Of a DNA stretch of 64,000 nucleotides, positions 21,024 through 31,531 are shown piece after piece. The stretch covers positions 797,501-861,500 of the forward strand of contig NC_090162.1 of NCBI RefSeq assembly GCF_017916325.1, given 5' to 3'. Source of the DNA: Leishmania martiniquensis (taxonomy: Eukaryota; Euglenozoa; Kinetoplastea; Trypanosomatida; Trypanosomatidae). The notes under the pieces are model-generated. The model worked only from the letters and a program-made list of their open reading frames with translations, made no database searches and was not told the origin of the DNA. Numbering within the stretch: position 1 is the stretch's first letter; each line of letters begins with the position of its first letter. A program made the position numbers and the translations under genes.

Positions 21024-21098
21024 GTTCGCTCTCACACACACACTCTTCGGCGGCGAGTATACAACCTCAGAGGTGTGCGTGTATGCACGTACGTGTGC

Positions 21099-21123
21099 CT
21101 TTCGGGGGAAAAAAGAGAGGAGG
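21099..21123 (-). promoter_or_regulatory. Candidate spliced-leader acceptor for the PFR gene
   Basis: The tract complementary to 21101-21123 is followed by AG at 21099-21100, about 76 nt before the ATG at 21023. Confidence 0.45.
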
Positions 21124-21638
21124 TGCTCCTCCAGTGGTGGCGTGATCCTGTGACAGTGTGATGGAGAAGGCAGCCAAGCCCCTGGTCACTGGTCGTGTTG
21201 GGTACGCAAAGACGGACGCGCTGGCTCAAGGGCTCGGCCAGGCCTTCCTATCTGCAGATGTATCTGTGTGAGTTGTTCCGCGAAGAAAGGGCGCGAAGGC
21301 GAGTCTTGGATCGTCGATGCGCACGCAGCGTTGTCCTGCTCGGCTTAAGCTAAGCACGCATTGATGAGGGAGGTGTGGCGGAGTCATCTCGAGAGCGAAG
21401 GCAGGACAGAGAGAGAGAGAAAGATCGGGGGGCGGAAGAAGTGGCCACCATAGAGATGCAAAAGGGTGCAGGACGGCACGTGCTCGCTGCGATGCATGCT
21501 GCACGTGGTATGAGGGGAGAGCGAGGAGTTCGCTCTCTCTCGATCTCGTGTGTGTGGGTGTGGGTGTGTGTAAGTGTAAATTTCGGCACTGGTCTATTGT
21601 GAGATCGCCGCGCAATCGTAAGGTAAACGATTGATGTG

Positions 21639-21659
21639 CATATATATATATATATATAA
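21639..21659. repeat. (TA)n microsatellite
   Basis: About ten uninterrupted TA units, the longest pure TA run in the window, in a probable 3' UTR. Confidence 0.95.
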
Positions 21660-21993
21660 CCGAAGGAGAGAGGTACTGTGAGGCACTCGTGTAGCACGTC
21701 CATTTCCTCTCCGGCCAAAAACCTGCGAGTCCGTGCCTGCGCAGATGATCCTCTATGCGTGTATCGATGCATCTGTGCTGAGAGAGAGACCCTTCCATGT
21801 GTCCCTCGGTGCCACTTCCCCTCACTCGCCTCTCTGCATAGCGGCATATGTGTGTATGTCAAGGAGGGAGTGAGGCGTGCGGGGGGGGACATCACCGACA
21901 CAAGAGGGCGGTGAAAGTAGCGGCGAGGACGGCGTGCACGAGGACCTTGTGAGGGGCTCCCCCACTACAACCGTCACCGACCACACGCAGGGA

Positions 21994-22005
21994 GATATAT
22001 ATATA
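21994..22005. repeat. Short (AT)n run just after a stop codon
   Basis: Six AT units about 20-30 nt downstream of the TGA of the gene ending at 22026. Confidence 0.85.
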
Positions 22006-22025
22006 AAGCAGGAAGCAGCGAAGCC

Positions 22026-24752
22026 TCACCTACCCGAGGCCCAGCCTAAATTCAGATGTGCCTCCAGCTGCGCGCGCCACTCAGCGTATCCATCGCTGGA
22101 GACGACCTCGGGCCGTTCGTCTGTGATCGTCTCGCTGCTGCTCACGAGTCGCTCATGTTCGCCGCCTGTCTCCTCCTCCTGCCCCTTCGGTGAGGACGCC
22201 GATGACGCGCCAGAGTCGTCAGCAAAGCTCGCCGTCTTGAGCGTATCCCAGTAGTTCGACGAGCATACCGTGCCGCCGTCAGAGCGAGCCGCCGCGCTGC
22301 CATCGCGCTCATGAGTGTCCGTGATGTGTGTGGAACGATGCCCAGGTGGGAAAGAGAACGGAGCGGGCAGCGGCATGTGCACAAGCTCCGTCACCTCGAT
22401 AGGGGCAGCAGCAGCGGCAGCCTCTTTGGCCGACAGCGCACTGCTGCAACCGCTGCACAGCTGCGGGGGTGACGGGGGTGCGAGTGCGTTGGAATGCCAA
22501 CACGGTAGCGACGAGGACGCCAACGATGGCAACGAGGGAGGAGGGGAGGGGTTGCCCTCGCCTTTCGTTTCGCGACTCCGTCGTGGAATCGGAGAGTGAC
22601 TTGGGGTCATCAGAGGCGGCCGAGAGGCAGGAGAGGAGGAGGAGGCCATCACCGGCAACGCCCGCCGCGACTGTGCGGTATCGTTGGTGCTGCGGCTGCG
22701 TCTAGCCTCGTCGACTGTGACCTCGTAGTCGACGTTGTGGTGTGCCGCAGCAATCTTCGACCTCGCTTTGGAAACAGTTCCTGCAGAGGTGTCGGCACGT
22801 GTCTGCTCTACCATCACCGCCGCCGCCTGAGTCGACGCGTCTCGACTGCGAAGGAGCTCCAGCAAACTTCGAGCGGCAGACGAGGGTGCAGGCTGGGGAG
22901 CGGTGGCCGCAGCAGCAGCATCAAGCGGGGTGCTCTCGTGCACCAATGACTCAGTGCGCATCGCTGCGCCGATCGCCGTAGCATGAGCGAGCGATGGGGG
23001 AAAGGGAGGCGGTGAGGCAGCACGATAAGGTGCGCCGCCCTCAAGTACTGCAGCAGCCCACGCAGATGTCCCCGCGTGTGGAGGCAATGACGTCGACTCA
23101 TCATGCGTCATTTCAGGGGCACGAGCCGCCGTCGGCGGCTCTCGGCCCAGTGGCGCGTAGACCTCGAAGCCTTCTGTGCCGCCGCGGCGTACTCTTTGCT
23201 CGGCATCGCCCCTGCTCCCGACCTTACGCGCCGTCGTTGCCGCGTATCGAGCGGGCGCGCCGCGGACGACGTCGTCCACGTCGCCGACCCATGAGGACCG
23301 ATCCTGCCGCATCTCCCTCAGCCTGTGCACAAGGGGAAGCAATGCCGAATGGAGACTGTCAGGCCCAGGCTCGCCACCAGGCTCTTCAGCCACTGCTGCG
23401 TGCAGCTGGACATCTGTCCTCCGAGCAGTGGCATCAGCCGCGACAAAGGCGTTTACCTCAGCACCGTCACTATCCTCTTCGTGGGGGCTGTCACTGCCGC
23501 TGATGCCGTAGACGAGATCTAGCGAGCGGCCGAGGGAGCCGCGTATGAGCTCACTCACAGCGGACCGCGGCGCGGGACTCCATAAACAAGACGGCGCAGC
23601 AGCAGCTCCTACTGCTGTCTCCGCCAGTGCGCTCGACGTCATTGGTAGAGTGCGATCCAGCACCGTCCCGTCAGGCTGACGGGACGCACCGGCGCCCGAG
23701 GCGGACCCTCTGCTGAGGGCGTCCGCCGCCCGCTCCACACTCTCCACATGAGCGGCGAGCAGCTCCACAATGCATCGCGCATGCCGTAGCTGCCGCGTAA
23801 GGCGAGCCTCACGCTTGGCAGAAGCTTGTGCGATCGCCTCAAGAGCGCGCGCATGGCGCTCCCAGGCGGCACCATCGGCCAAGGCTTGCAGAAACAGTGC
23901 TCGATACAACTCCACGGTATCCCTGCTGCCATCCGCGGCATCTGTCACGGTGCAGCCTGTCCGCTGCGCCTCTGCCTCCAGCTTCCAGAGGAGTCGCCGC
24001 ACCCGTGAAGGGACCCGGCGCAATGGCAGCAGCCGCGAAGGCGATGCGTTAGAGCACACGATATCGGCTGTAGGAGCGGCCGTCCCTGGGGGTGGGACGT
24101 GCAGCGGTGAGGACGGCGGCGACATCTGCCGAGGGCGGTGACGACGTGTGAGGTGTTTGCCCGTTGCTCTATCGTCCACGGCGGCGCTATCGGCTACCCG
24201 GCGGCGCGATCCCAGCAACCGTGCCTGTGCTTCATGAAGCGGCGGCGGCTGCACTGATGCTCCAGCCGCGCTACGTGGAGTGTGAGCCCTGGAGCACGGC
24301 ACCTGCTTGATTCTGTGCGCATGGGCAGCGTCGTTGGTTGGAGCTGGTGGTGCCGGCACGGTGAATGCGGCCTCATCCCCCGTGAAAGCCGCATCGATGT
24401 TGTAACAAGTAGTCGGGTCATAATGATGTTGCTGCTGCTGGTGTACAGGCACTGATGACGAGCAGCCAGACGCTGCGTGCGATGTTGGTAACGGGCGCGG
24501 TCGATGCGACTCGCCGTCCTCACCTTCACAGCCGCCCCGGCAGTAGAGCTCGGGTCCAGAGCGCTGTGGTGCGCCCTGGTGCGCTTCCTCCGTCGCCAGC
24601 CGCGCATTAGATCGGCGGTGTGTACATGCGGTAGAGTGGCGAGCGTGGCGCTGCACTGGCTGCCGGCTGTGGCGAGATGTGGTCATGCTCTTCGTCAGTG
24701 CCACCTCCCATGAAGCCGCATTCGAGCGACCGTGCATACTCCTCCGCTGCAT
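22026..24752 (-). CDS. Hypothetical low-complexity protein with short coiled coil
   Basis: The 908-residue frame opens with an ATG at 24752 (alternatives at 24737 and further in). It is rich in Ser, Ala, Pro, Arg and His. One part stands out: residues about 280-350 look helical (ERHARALEAIAQASAKREAR and onward) and may form a coiled coil. Two Pro-rich blocks near residues 695-780 could bind SH3 or WW domains; the next gene in the transcription unit carries an SH3 domain, but a link is only a guess. No signal peptide, membrane span or catalytic motif is seen. I do not recognise a family. A close acceptor at 24783 supports the start. Confidence 0.75.
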   Translation of the reverse strand: MQRRSMHGRSNAASWEVALTKSMTTSRHSRQPVQRHARHSTACTHRRSNARLATEEAHQGAPQRSGPELYCRGGCEGEDGESHRPRPLPTSHAASGCSSSVPVHQQQQHHYDPTTCYNIDAAFTGDEAAFTVPAPPAPTNDAAHAHRIKQVPCSRAHTPRSAAGASVQPPPLHEAQARLLGSRRRVADSAAVDDRATGKHLTRRHRPRQMSPPSSPLHVPPPGTAAPTADIVCSNASPSRLLPLRRVPSRVRRLLWKLEAEAQRTGCTVTDAADGSRDTVELYRALFLQALADGAAWERHARALEAIAQASAKREARLTRQLRHARCIVELLAAHVESVERAADALSRGSASGAGASRQPDGTVLDRTLPMTSSALAETAVGAAAAPSCLWSPAPRSAVSELIRGSLGRSLDLVYGISGSDSPHEEDSDGAEVNAFVAADATARRTDVQLHAAVAEEPGGEPGPDSLHSALLPLVHRLREMRQDRSSWVGDVDDVVRGAPARYAATTARKVGSRGDAEQRVRRGGTEGFEVYAPLGREPPTAARAPEMTHDESTSLPPHAGTSAWAAAVLEGGAPYRAASPPPFPPSLAHATAIGAAMRTESLVHESTPLDAAAAATAPQPAPSSAARSLLELLRSRDASTQAAAVMVEQTRADTSAGTVSKARSKIAAAHHNVDYEVTVDEARRSRSTNDTAQSRRALPVMASSSSPASRPPLMTPSHSPIPRRSRETKGEGNPSPPPSLPSLASSSLPCWHSNALAPPSPPQLCSGCSSALSAKEAAAAAAPIEVTELVHMPLPAPFSFPPGHRSTHITDTHERDGSAAARSDGGTVCSSNYWDTLKTASFADDSGASSASSPKGQEEETGGEHERLVSSSETITDERPEVVSSDGYAEWRAQLEAHLNLGWASGR

Positions 24753-24782
24753 GGTCGATTCCGTTGCTCTACGACTCTGCTT

Positions 24783-24811
24783 CTAAGTGTGTGGGGGGAG
24801 GGAGGGGGGAG
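24783..24811 (-). promoter_or_regulatory. Candidate spliced-leader acceptor for the 22026-24752 gene
   Basis: A C-rich pyrimidine tract (complement of 24791-24811) runs into TTAG with its AG at 24783-24784, about 31 nt before the ATG at 24752. A stronger mixed tract at 25013-25052 is an alternative. Confidence 0.45.
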
Positions 24812-25793
24812 TGTATCCTGTGCGCGCTGCGCATCGCGCGTCGAGCGTGGAACTTAGAAATAGCTGCCGCAACGCAGATGATGCAGAAGACACTCGCGGA
24901 CAGACTCACATCCGCGCGTCCATTAGCGTGCACAGAGACAAGTACACAAGAGAGAGCGCCAGACCAGGGAAAGCGATGAATCGAAGAGCGCTCCATCGAG
25001 TGAGTGCGTGCAGGAGAGAACGAGAGGGAAGGAGAGAGGAAAGGGGAGGCGCAGGTGCACTCGCACCTTCCGGCCCTATTGTTATCACACCATGGCGCCG
25101 TTTTTTTCTTTGCTTGATGTTCTCACGGAGGCGGCCCGCTGTCCGCCGCCCCATTCAAAGATTGTTTGCGCACCCCCCTTCCATTCTGGTCTTCTTAGAC
25201 CCCGACGCAACGGGTGCAGAGATGGAGCCGCACACTTTCGTGCACCGGCGTGCAGTCATGTCTTCACCCTACTGCCGGTGATGAAGACAAAAGGTGAGAG
25301 AGCCAAGAGATGAACGCCACGTACACTTGATCGTTACCATTTTCGCACACCGCCCATTTTTTTCTGATCTCTGCTCCCCCCCTACTCACGCACACACACA
25401 GAGAGAGAGCGCTTCTTTCCTGTGTGATACCCATGGATGAAGCCATCACCAACACCCGCGGGCGGCCGGCAGCGCCTCCATCTGTGCGACGGGTTAGCGG
25501 TAGCCCATAGCCTTCGTAGCAGTCGTTTGCCTGCTTGACGTTTGCCCTCTTTGGGAGACGGAGGGGGAGACGGGGGGGTGGTGTGCTTCCTCACACGCGG
25601 AGAGGTGCCCTCGCAAGCACAGAAGGGAAGGGAGAAGCATCTTTCGTATCGGTCGGGTCGATCGGCTCCGTCTGCGCTGTGTGTGTGTGTGTCTGCGCGC
25701 GCGCCTCTGCGACTATAAAAATAGGGTGGATGAGAACACAAGTGTAACATTACCGTCACCTCAGCGAGCAACCGTTCCTCATGGCAATAATAA

Positions 25794-25810
25794 GGGGTGG
25801 GGGGGGGGGG
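25794..25810. repeat. Poly-G tract
   Basis: GGGGT followed by about 12-13 G on the plus strand (poly-C in the transcript). Confidence 0.9.
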
Positions 25811-26562
25811 AGGATGACGAAGAATAGCGTGGGGAAGGGCGATCAGCAAGCAATAGACCGGTACGCATCGAACGACAGAGAGCAAGAGAAACGAAGAAGA
25901 AAAAAAAAGAGGGTGAGAGAGCGCGCGAGAAGGCACACACACGAACGCAGCAAAGGAGTGAGAGTATTGGGGGAGGGGAGGCAATGAGAGGAGAGCACTG
26001 CACACGTAGACACACGCACAGACACACCACACGAGCGCGTGCAGAGATCGAGTGTGTGTATGTGTGTGTGTGTGCATGAATGAAGCCTGCCAAACTAAAA
26101 GAGACGACGACAGGAATAAGAACGGGGTCAAACATCCGGCGTCATCTTCCTTGCGAGCTGCGGAGAGGGGGGAATCTGAAAAGGCGAGTGAAGCTTGTCA
26201 TCCGCCACCGCACCCTACACCCCCTCTTCCCGGGTCAGTCCGTGCATGCCATATTCGTTCACTAAAGGGTAGAGGGGAGTCAAGCACACAGGTGAGAGGC
26301 GTGTTGATCATCGCCACGAGTCATCGGCCCTCCTCACCTATCCCCTTCCCTCTCCCCTGCACCGCCCTTCACGGCCCGCAGACTCGTCCCCCGTCTACGC
26401 GGAGCGCGCTGCTCCCCCTCTTCCGAAATGCACGTACCCGATTCGCGGATAGGTGAATAGCGCGCGTCAAGGCCTGCAGACGCCTGCGCAGGCATTCGCT
26501 CACCGGATCTCTCAGCCTGAGAGACCGACTGAAGGGAAAGGCCATCAGAGCAAGCAGTAACG

Positions 26563-26583
26563 AATATATGTATATATATATAT
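26563..26583. repeat. (TA)n microsatellite in the TRYS 3' UTR
   Basis: Alternating AT/TA about 240-260 nt downstream of the TRYS stop codon, passing into TG repeats. Confidence 0.9.
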
Positions 26584-26824
26584 GTGTGCGTGCGTGTATC
26601 TGTGTACCTGTGGGTCAAGAATCGTCTCTGCAGCGGAAGTGGTAGCGGACGAGTGCGTGCACGCAAGCAAAGAGTACGCAGATCGCGGTGTGTCAGTCGT
26701 GGTGGCACGACTCGGCAGCAACGGCTCCGGATCGTGGAGCGCGCACTCTACTGCCGTCTCGAGCCCCTTTTTTCTCTCGTTTCTTTTCGCACGCGTGCGA
26801 TGCGCCGCGCTTGCTGCATGGCTC

Positions 26825-28783
26825 TTACTCATCCTCAGCCATCTTGTCGAGATCCTTGTGCGTCACGGGGCACGGGATGCTGTCAGTCTTGATTCGGATG
26901 GCAGCAAAGGGGCTGTCTACGCCGGTGATGATTGACTTGTCCTCGCGGATGCCAGTGCCGCTGAAGGCGTCGCCAATCATCCAGCCACCGACGATGGCGT
27001 AGTAGTCATCCTGCTTCGTCAGCGGAAACAGCTGCTGGTAAATCATGTTACGCTTGCCATAGTTTCCGCCCGACTCAGCTTGCACGCCGCCGTCGCCATA
27101 GGTAATGGTGACATTGCTGCCAACTCGGCCGACGATCGGCTTCTTTGCATACCCACACCTTCGCAGTTCGTCCGACAACTCGTACTCCGCCCTCAATATG
27201 GCGGGGTGCTCGGGGTGGTTGTGGTAGATCATGGGCAAGATAGCCTTGTTGCTTGGGATGACCTTCCACATCGGCTCGAAGTAGAGGATGTCCCAGTCAT
27301 CGCCGAGGAGCAAGTCGCACAGGCGAACCTTGTCCGTCGGAGACGGCTTCCAGGCCGCGCCACGCTCCTCTCGGGCGGCGTAGTAGTCGGTGATGGCTGA
27401 CTCCCACATCCACGTCTTCCACACGTTGCGCACGCGCACGCCGTCGCCGTCGACGATGTGGCCCTCGTCGTTAAAGCGGAACTCGTCAAACAAGACGCAC
27501 AGCTTGCCCTCCAGCCCAGCCGCCTCAGCGGCCTGCATGCAGTAGAGGGCGGTGTACTGCTCCTCCTTTTCTTGGTCGACGCAGAAGTGAACGCGACCAG
27601 TCGCCCCGCTGTACTTCCACGCCATCTTGAGGTTGCGCTCCACCGCGAAGCCGGAGCCGCGCGTTCCTTGCTTGTCCAGTCCGACCGATTCGGCCCACTT
27701 TTGCTGAATGCGGCCGCACTCCAGCAGGGTCGACGCGCTGTCGGCGTTGTACTCAAAGCACTTGATCTCTCGCGTCTCGTTGTTGAAGGCGAAGTCGAAG
27801 CGGCCGGAAATGTACGTCTGCTGGTGCGCCCACGAATGGCGGATGCGGGGCCAGAACTCCTCCGGAATAGAAAAGAGTCGGAGCTTCTCGTCGCTCTCGA
27901 TTACCTGTGCGGTCGCCTCCATGAAAATGGCGTGCAGCTGCGTGCCGTACGCCACGCACCGCAGGTGAAATTCATGGTTCGACTCGTAGTAGCTGACAGC
28001 CGTCTCCTCCAGGCGGGAGCGGCTGACATCCATGCCGAACTCCTCCACAAATAGCCGCTCCGCCCGGTCGTTCATGTCGAGCCAGTTCGTCTTGACCTCC
28101 TCCGGCACAAAGGTACGGCGCAGCAGGTACGGCTTCGGTGGCTCCACGAAGTGCAGCGACTGATGCAGCACCACCGGTGACGCCCCGTCTGGCCGATTCT
28201 CACGGCCAGGAAACGTCACCCATCCAAGCGGGATCTCGATGTCATCTGCGTCGATGTCATCGATGATGGTCCAGACCCCGTCCTCGTGCGCTAGCTTGAG
28301 CTTGTAGGCGTAGGAAGACTCCCACTTATGGAAGCGGTAGTTCTGATCCGCGACACACACATAGCCGTCGCCCACCTCCGTGATGACGCCAACGTGGCCG
28401 ACGGGGCTTGTGTCGGAGGACGGGTAGATTAGAAGCGTGTCAGCCTCGGGCTTCGTCTCCGTGCCGTTGCGCACAGTCCGCACCGCAACGTCCTCGGCGG
28501 TGGCGGCGTCCCGCACCTCCTTCAGCTGAAAAATGTGGCAGGCCCAGTTCACGTCGGGGAGCAGCAGCCCCTTACGCTTCAGCAGCCAGCGGCGCGCAAA
28601 CTCGACGCACTGGTACCGGAAGCCGCAGAAGACGTGGCCCTCAATGCTACGCTCTCCAGAGAAGTAGTGGTCATGTTTGTTGCTGTACGCTGGAATACCG
28701 CCTGGGGCGTAGCCCTGCACCTCGCCAAAAGGTATGTGGCGCGGCCTATCGAAGGTGACAGGCGCACGCAGTCTACACGACAT
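26825..28783 (-). CDS. TRYS: Trypanothione synthetase (bifunctional synthetase/amidase)
   Basis: The enzyme makes trypanothione, N1,N8-bis(glutathionyl)spermidine, from two glutathiones, spermidine and ATP; it is the central thiol cofactor of trypanosomatids. The 652-residue length equals that of L. major TRYS. The N-terminal CHAP-type amidase (about 1-215) has the catalytic Cys59 in [10 protein letters not shown] and His130 in PVGHVGVI, both at the positions known for the Leishmania enzyme. The C-terminal ATP-grasp synthetase (about 230-630) carries the glutathionylspermidine-synthase signature [15 protein letters not shown] and the conserved end [12 protein letters not shown]. The acidic tail DKMAEDE resembles the tail that folds into the amidase cleft. 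All key residues are present, so both activities are expected in the cytosol. Glutathionylspermidine synthetase is related, but the length and the strong resemblance to TRYS argue for TRYS. Confidence 0.95.
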   Translation of the reverse strand: MSCRLRAPVTFDRPRHIPFGEVQGYAPGGIPAYSNKHDHYFSGERSIEGHVFCGFRYQCVEFARRWLLKRKGLLLPDVNWACHIFQLKEVRDAATAEDVAVRTVRNGTETKPEADTLLIYPSSDTSPVGHVGVITEVGDGYVCVADQNYRFHKWESSYAYKLKLAHEDGVWTIIDDIDADDIEIPLGWVTFPGRENRPDGASPVVLHQSLHFVEPPKPYLLRRTFVPEEVKTNWLDMNDRAERLFVEEFGMDVSRSRLEETAVSYYESNHEFHLRCVAYGTQLHAIFMEATAQVIESDEKLRLFSIPEEFWPRIRHSWAHQQTYISGRFDFAFNNETREIKCFEYNADSASTLLECGRIQQKWAESVGLDKQGTRGSGFAVERNLKMAWKYSGATGRVHFCVDQEKEEQYTALYCMQAAEAAGLEGKLCVLFDEFRFNDEGHIVDGDGVRVRNVWKTWMWESAITDYYAAREERGAAWKPSPTDKVRLCDLLLGDDWDILYFEPMWKVIPSNKAILPMIYHNHPEHPAILRAEYELSDELRRCGYAKKPIVGRVGSNVTITYGDGGVQAESGGNYGKRNMIYQQLFPLTKQDDYYAIVGGWMIGDAFSGTGIREDKSIITGVDSPFAAIRIKTDSIPCPVTHKDLDKMAEDE

Positions 28784-29098
28784 CGCTAAGGACGATTGCT
28801 CTCTTTTTTTTCTTCACTCCTTGGGTGTGTGCGTGTGTGTCTGTGCGTGTGAGGGAAGGGGAGGGGCACCCGTAAGTGTGAGTTGCCAATGCGTCGGTCT
28901 ATTTGCACGCCGTCGCTGTTTGGTGCCGAGCTCGTGGCGTCGAGCGTCGATGGAAACGAGCGCTGATGTCCTTCTCTCGCCCCGCGTTCTCTCACACTTG
29001 CCTCTGTTAAAGGTCCTCGCTGAAGATGGCCGTTGGGTTGCTTGCTGAGGCGCCGCCGGTGGTGATGGTGATGGTGATGGTGGTAACGTACGTCGAAA

Positions 29099-29141
29099 CT
29101 GGCGAGGAATACGCGTGGGAGGGTGGAGAGAAAGAGAGTGA
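29099..29141 (-). promoter_or_regulatory. Candidate spliced-leader acceptor for TRYS
   Basis: The pyrimidine tract complementary to 29118-29141 is followed by CCAG with AG at 29099-29100, giving a 5' UTR of about 315 nt. Confidence 0.4.
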
Positions 29142-29483
29142 CGGTGTGTTTGAGTGCGTCATTGTCGTCGCGATGAATACGCGTCAGAGGGTGTCGCCTG
29201 TGTGATCGGGGGAGGGGGAGGGGGGGCAGTGGTGGCAGCGCTGCTCACATTCACCTCCCGTCCTTCATGGTGTTGTCTTGTGTTTCACCCGTGTCGTCTT
29301 CCACGCGTTTGTGGCGCGACGCCGGCGACGGAGCGACCGAGACAGTGACCACGAGAGAAGATGGGGGCGTACGTGCGGAAGCTCAGTCATGGTCCCATAG
29401 AATGCGAGGCACAAGAAGAAGAAACAGCAGCAAAGGAGATGTGCACACACGATGCACCAACTGCGCATGTACACGCACAACTC

Positions 29484-29499
29484 ATATATTACGTATATG
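29484..29499. repeat. AT-rich dinucleotide cluster after a stop codon
   Basis: CATATATTACGTATATG within 25 nt of the stop codon of the gene ending at 29507. Confidence 0.75.
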
Positions 29500-29506
29500 T
29501 ACATGC

Positions 29507-31531
29507 TCACGTCACCTTGAGTGCTGTCTGGGTCTTCGCGTGGCGTTCATTGGTAGTGCTTGTAGCCACTGCGGCAGGGACGCCGCCGACGGCGGCCCTT
29601 GGAAGGCTTTTAGGGGCGCTTTCCTCCTCACAAGGCTCCCCCTCTCCCTGCAAGCCAGCCTGCAGAGGTGCGTAGGTTCGCTTTAGCGGCACGCCGAGTT
29701 GCTCTGCAGCCGTCTTCCGCTCTCCCTCCAACATTTTCTGCTGCTCTTCGTGGCCACCAAATACACGAAGACTTGCCAGCACCTCGCATTCTTCAATCAG
29801 CTGCCCGTCCAGCCCCACCTTGGTCCCACGCAGGAGACGCTTCCCTTCCGTCGCCACGGCCTCCACCAGCTCCGGCCGCTTGCCCACCCACCCGTCGTAC
29901 TGCAGCAAGGTTTTCGGTGGCGCCAGGCCCGGGTATAGCGCCGTGCGGCCGGGGTTCAGCGTCGAAAGTGGCGCCTCCCACGGCTCCTCCAAGAAGGCGC
30001 GCTCAAACTGCGCCAGCAGCATCGGCGGCACATAAATCTCAACAGTGAAGCTTCGGTTCAAAACGAGCGCCTCCTTTGCTTCGCTGCTCAGCCGATGGAA
30101 TCCCTTGACGATGGCCTGCTGGTTCAGCTTGCCCAGCTCGTGCAGAAAGCGCCGGCCGCAGGAGTGCTGGCAGAGCGCCGGCACGCGCACGACATCCGCC
30201 ACGAATGGCGCCGTCCGCTGCGTCGCCACCGTCCGCCGCAGGCTGCCTCCAGCAGACGCAGACGATGCAAACGGCCATGCGTGCCCCAGCTCGACTGCCT
30301 CGTAAAGGATATTTCGGTACGCCGAGATCATCTCCACCTGCGCCTCCTCGCGTTGAAAGCGAGTGTGACTGATGTCTGGGTCGACGCAGAGCGCCATATG
30401 GAAGTGTTGCTGAATTGTCTGTGGGGAGGATGGGAGCTGCTCCATCGCGGCGGAAGCCGAGCATGGCATACTCAGCGTCCTCTCTCGCACCTGCGCGCCA
30501 GACAAGAGAGTCGTGTCACCGTTCTGCTGAAGTTGACGGCGGCTTTCAGCTGTGTAGAAGAAGGCGAGTGACTGGGGCGCGTCAGCGTTCGCCACGGCAC
30601 GATCGGGCGAATCTGCAGCAGCATCAGTGGCGCCTGCGGCCCCAGCGCCTACCTCCGTCATCTTTGTGCGTGTACCTGGCGTGGGCATGCCAAACTCTGC
30701 AGTGGGGCGGCGCTCTAGCACCCAAGAGGACGGTCGCCGCTCGTCTTCCGCGGCGTTCCAGTTCTGGTAGTACACCGGATGCGGGCTTGGAAACGGCAGC
30801 GGTGCCTGCACCATTCCTGGCTCAACGGGGTCCACCACCAGCACGTGCCAGACACGCTTCTCGCGCAGCGCTGCCTCGGTACGCTGTTTGCCCTCCACAA
30901 CCTTACGCATGCGGGCGTCACCGGACATGTACTTTTTCTTCTCAAGCGGGTTGCCCTCGCTGCTCGTCGGGTCGTTGGCGTTGACTGCGGTAAGGAGTGA
31001 GGCGTCAATGGGGCTGTAGAGGTCAGACATCTGCGTCAGTGGCACAATGCGCAGGCGGCTAGAAAAGGCTACCGAGAGCATGTCACGGCCGCGGGGGCGG
31101 TTGAAGGTCATGCCGGAGCGCCGCAGACGGTGCACACGCGACTCGTCAAGTCCCGAGTAGAAGCTACGGCACGACGTTCGCGCAGCCGGCGTCGATGCAG
31201 CGCAGGGAGGAATGGAGGAGGAGCTGAGCGCAGCAGACGACGCAGCTGCACATGAGAAAAGGCGATGAAGAGCCAACGAGGAGTACATTCTCGACGCACG
31301 AAGGGGGTAAGAGCGGTGGATGAGGCGGTCGCTGCCCTGTTTGCCGCTTGTGCCGGCGCCTTGGCAGAATCCGTTCAAGACAGAGGCCTGTGCAGCCGCT
31401 CGGTTGCTCGCAGCTGCGCGCGGCGTACGAGCAGCATCCAGTGCGCGAGGGGCATCACCGTAGTGACGCAGAGTCAACACCAGCGAGGCACGCACCACTG
31501 CCGATGTTGGTGCAGATGAATGGGGGTGCAT
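29507..31531 (-). CDS. Conserved-looking probable mitochondrial protein, function unknown
   Basis: The first ATG of the frame is at 31531 (674 residues); the open frame above it begins at GTG. A second ATG at 31288 gives 593 residues starting MYSSLALHRLFS, followed by a Ser/Ala/Arg-rich stretch that looks like a mitochondrial presequence. Both candidate N-termini are rich in Ala, Ser and Arg. The C-terminal half is not low-complexity: residues about 440-620 (ALCQHSCGRRFLHELGKLNQ, then YVPPMLLAQFERAFLEEPWE and LLQYDGWVGKRPELVE) look like a folded domain. No family was recognised; mitochondrial gene expression is a common role for such trypanosomatid proteins, but that is inference. Confidence 0.8.
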   Translation of the reverse strand: MHPHSSAPTSAVVRASLVLTLRHYGDAPRALDAARTPRAAASNRAAAQASVLNGFCQGAGTSGKQGSDRLIHRSYPLRASRMYSSLALHRLFSCAAASSAALSSSSIPPCAASTPAARTSCRSFYSGLDESRVHRLRRSGMTFNRPRGRDMLSVAFSSRLRIVPLTQMSDLYSPIDASLLTAVNANDPTSSEGNPLEKKKYMSGDARMRKVVEGKQRTEAALREKRVWHVLVVDPVEPGMVQAPLPFPSPHPVYYQNWNAAEDERRPSSWVLERRPTAEFGMPTPGTRTKMTEVGAGAAGATDAAADSPDRAVANADAPQSLAFFYTAESRRQLQQNGDTTLLSGAQVRERTLSMPCSASAAMEQLPSSPQTIQQHFHMALCVDPDISHTRFQREEAQVEMISAYRNILYEAVELGHAWPFASSASAGGSLRRTVATQRTAPFVADVVRVPALCQHSCGRRFLHELGKLNQQAIVKGFHRLSSEAKEALVLNRSFTVEIYVPPMLLAQFERAFLEEPWEAPLSTLNPGRTALYPGLAPPKTLLQYDGWVGKRPELVEAVATEGKRLLRGTKVGLDGQLIEECEVLASLRVFGGHEEQQKMLEGERKTAAEQLGVPLKRTYAPLQAGLQGEGEPCEEESAPKSLPRAAVGGVPAAVATSTTNERHAKTQTALKVT

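Larger units (their letters stand above)
21124..22025. other. Intergenic/3' UTR stretch, no gene seen
   Basis: Probable 3' UTR of the 22026-24752 gene. It holds two AT dinucleotide arrays (21639-21659 and 21994-22005), GA-rich runs and short GT repeats. Confidence 0.65.
24812..26824. other. 2-kb intergenic/UTR stretch, no gene seen
   Basis: Probable 3' UTR of trypanothione synthetase and 5' flank of the next gene. It contains a G12 run (25799-25810), GT/CA repeats, and an AT array (26563-26583). Open frames are repetitive and overlapping, so none is called. Confidence 0.65.
28784..29506. other. Intergenic/UTR stretch, no gene seen
   Basis: TRYS 5' flank plus the 3' UTR of the next upstream gene. 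It includes a GGTGAT trinucleotide-type repeat near 29060-29083 and AT-rich sequence at 29484-29499, right after the stop at 29507. Confidence 0.65.
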
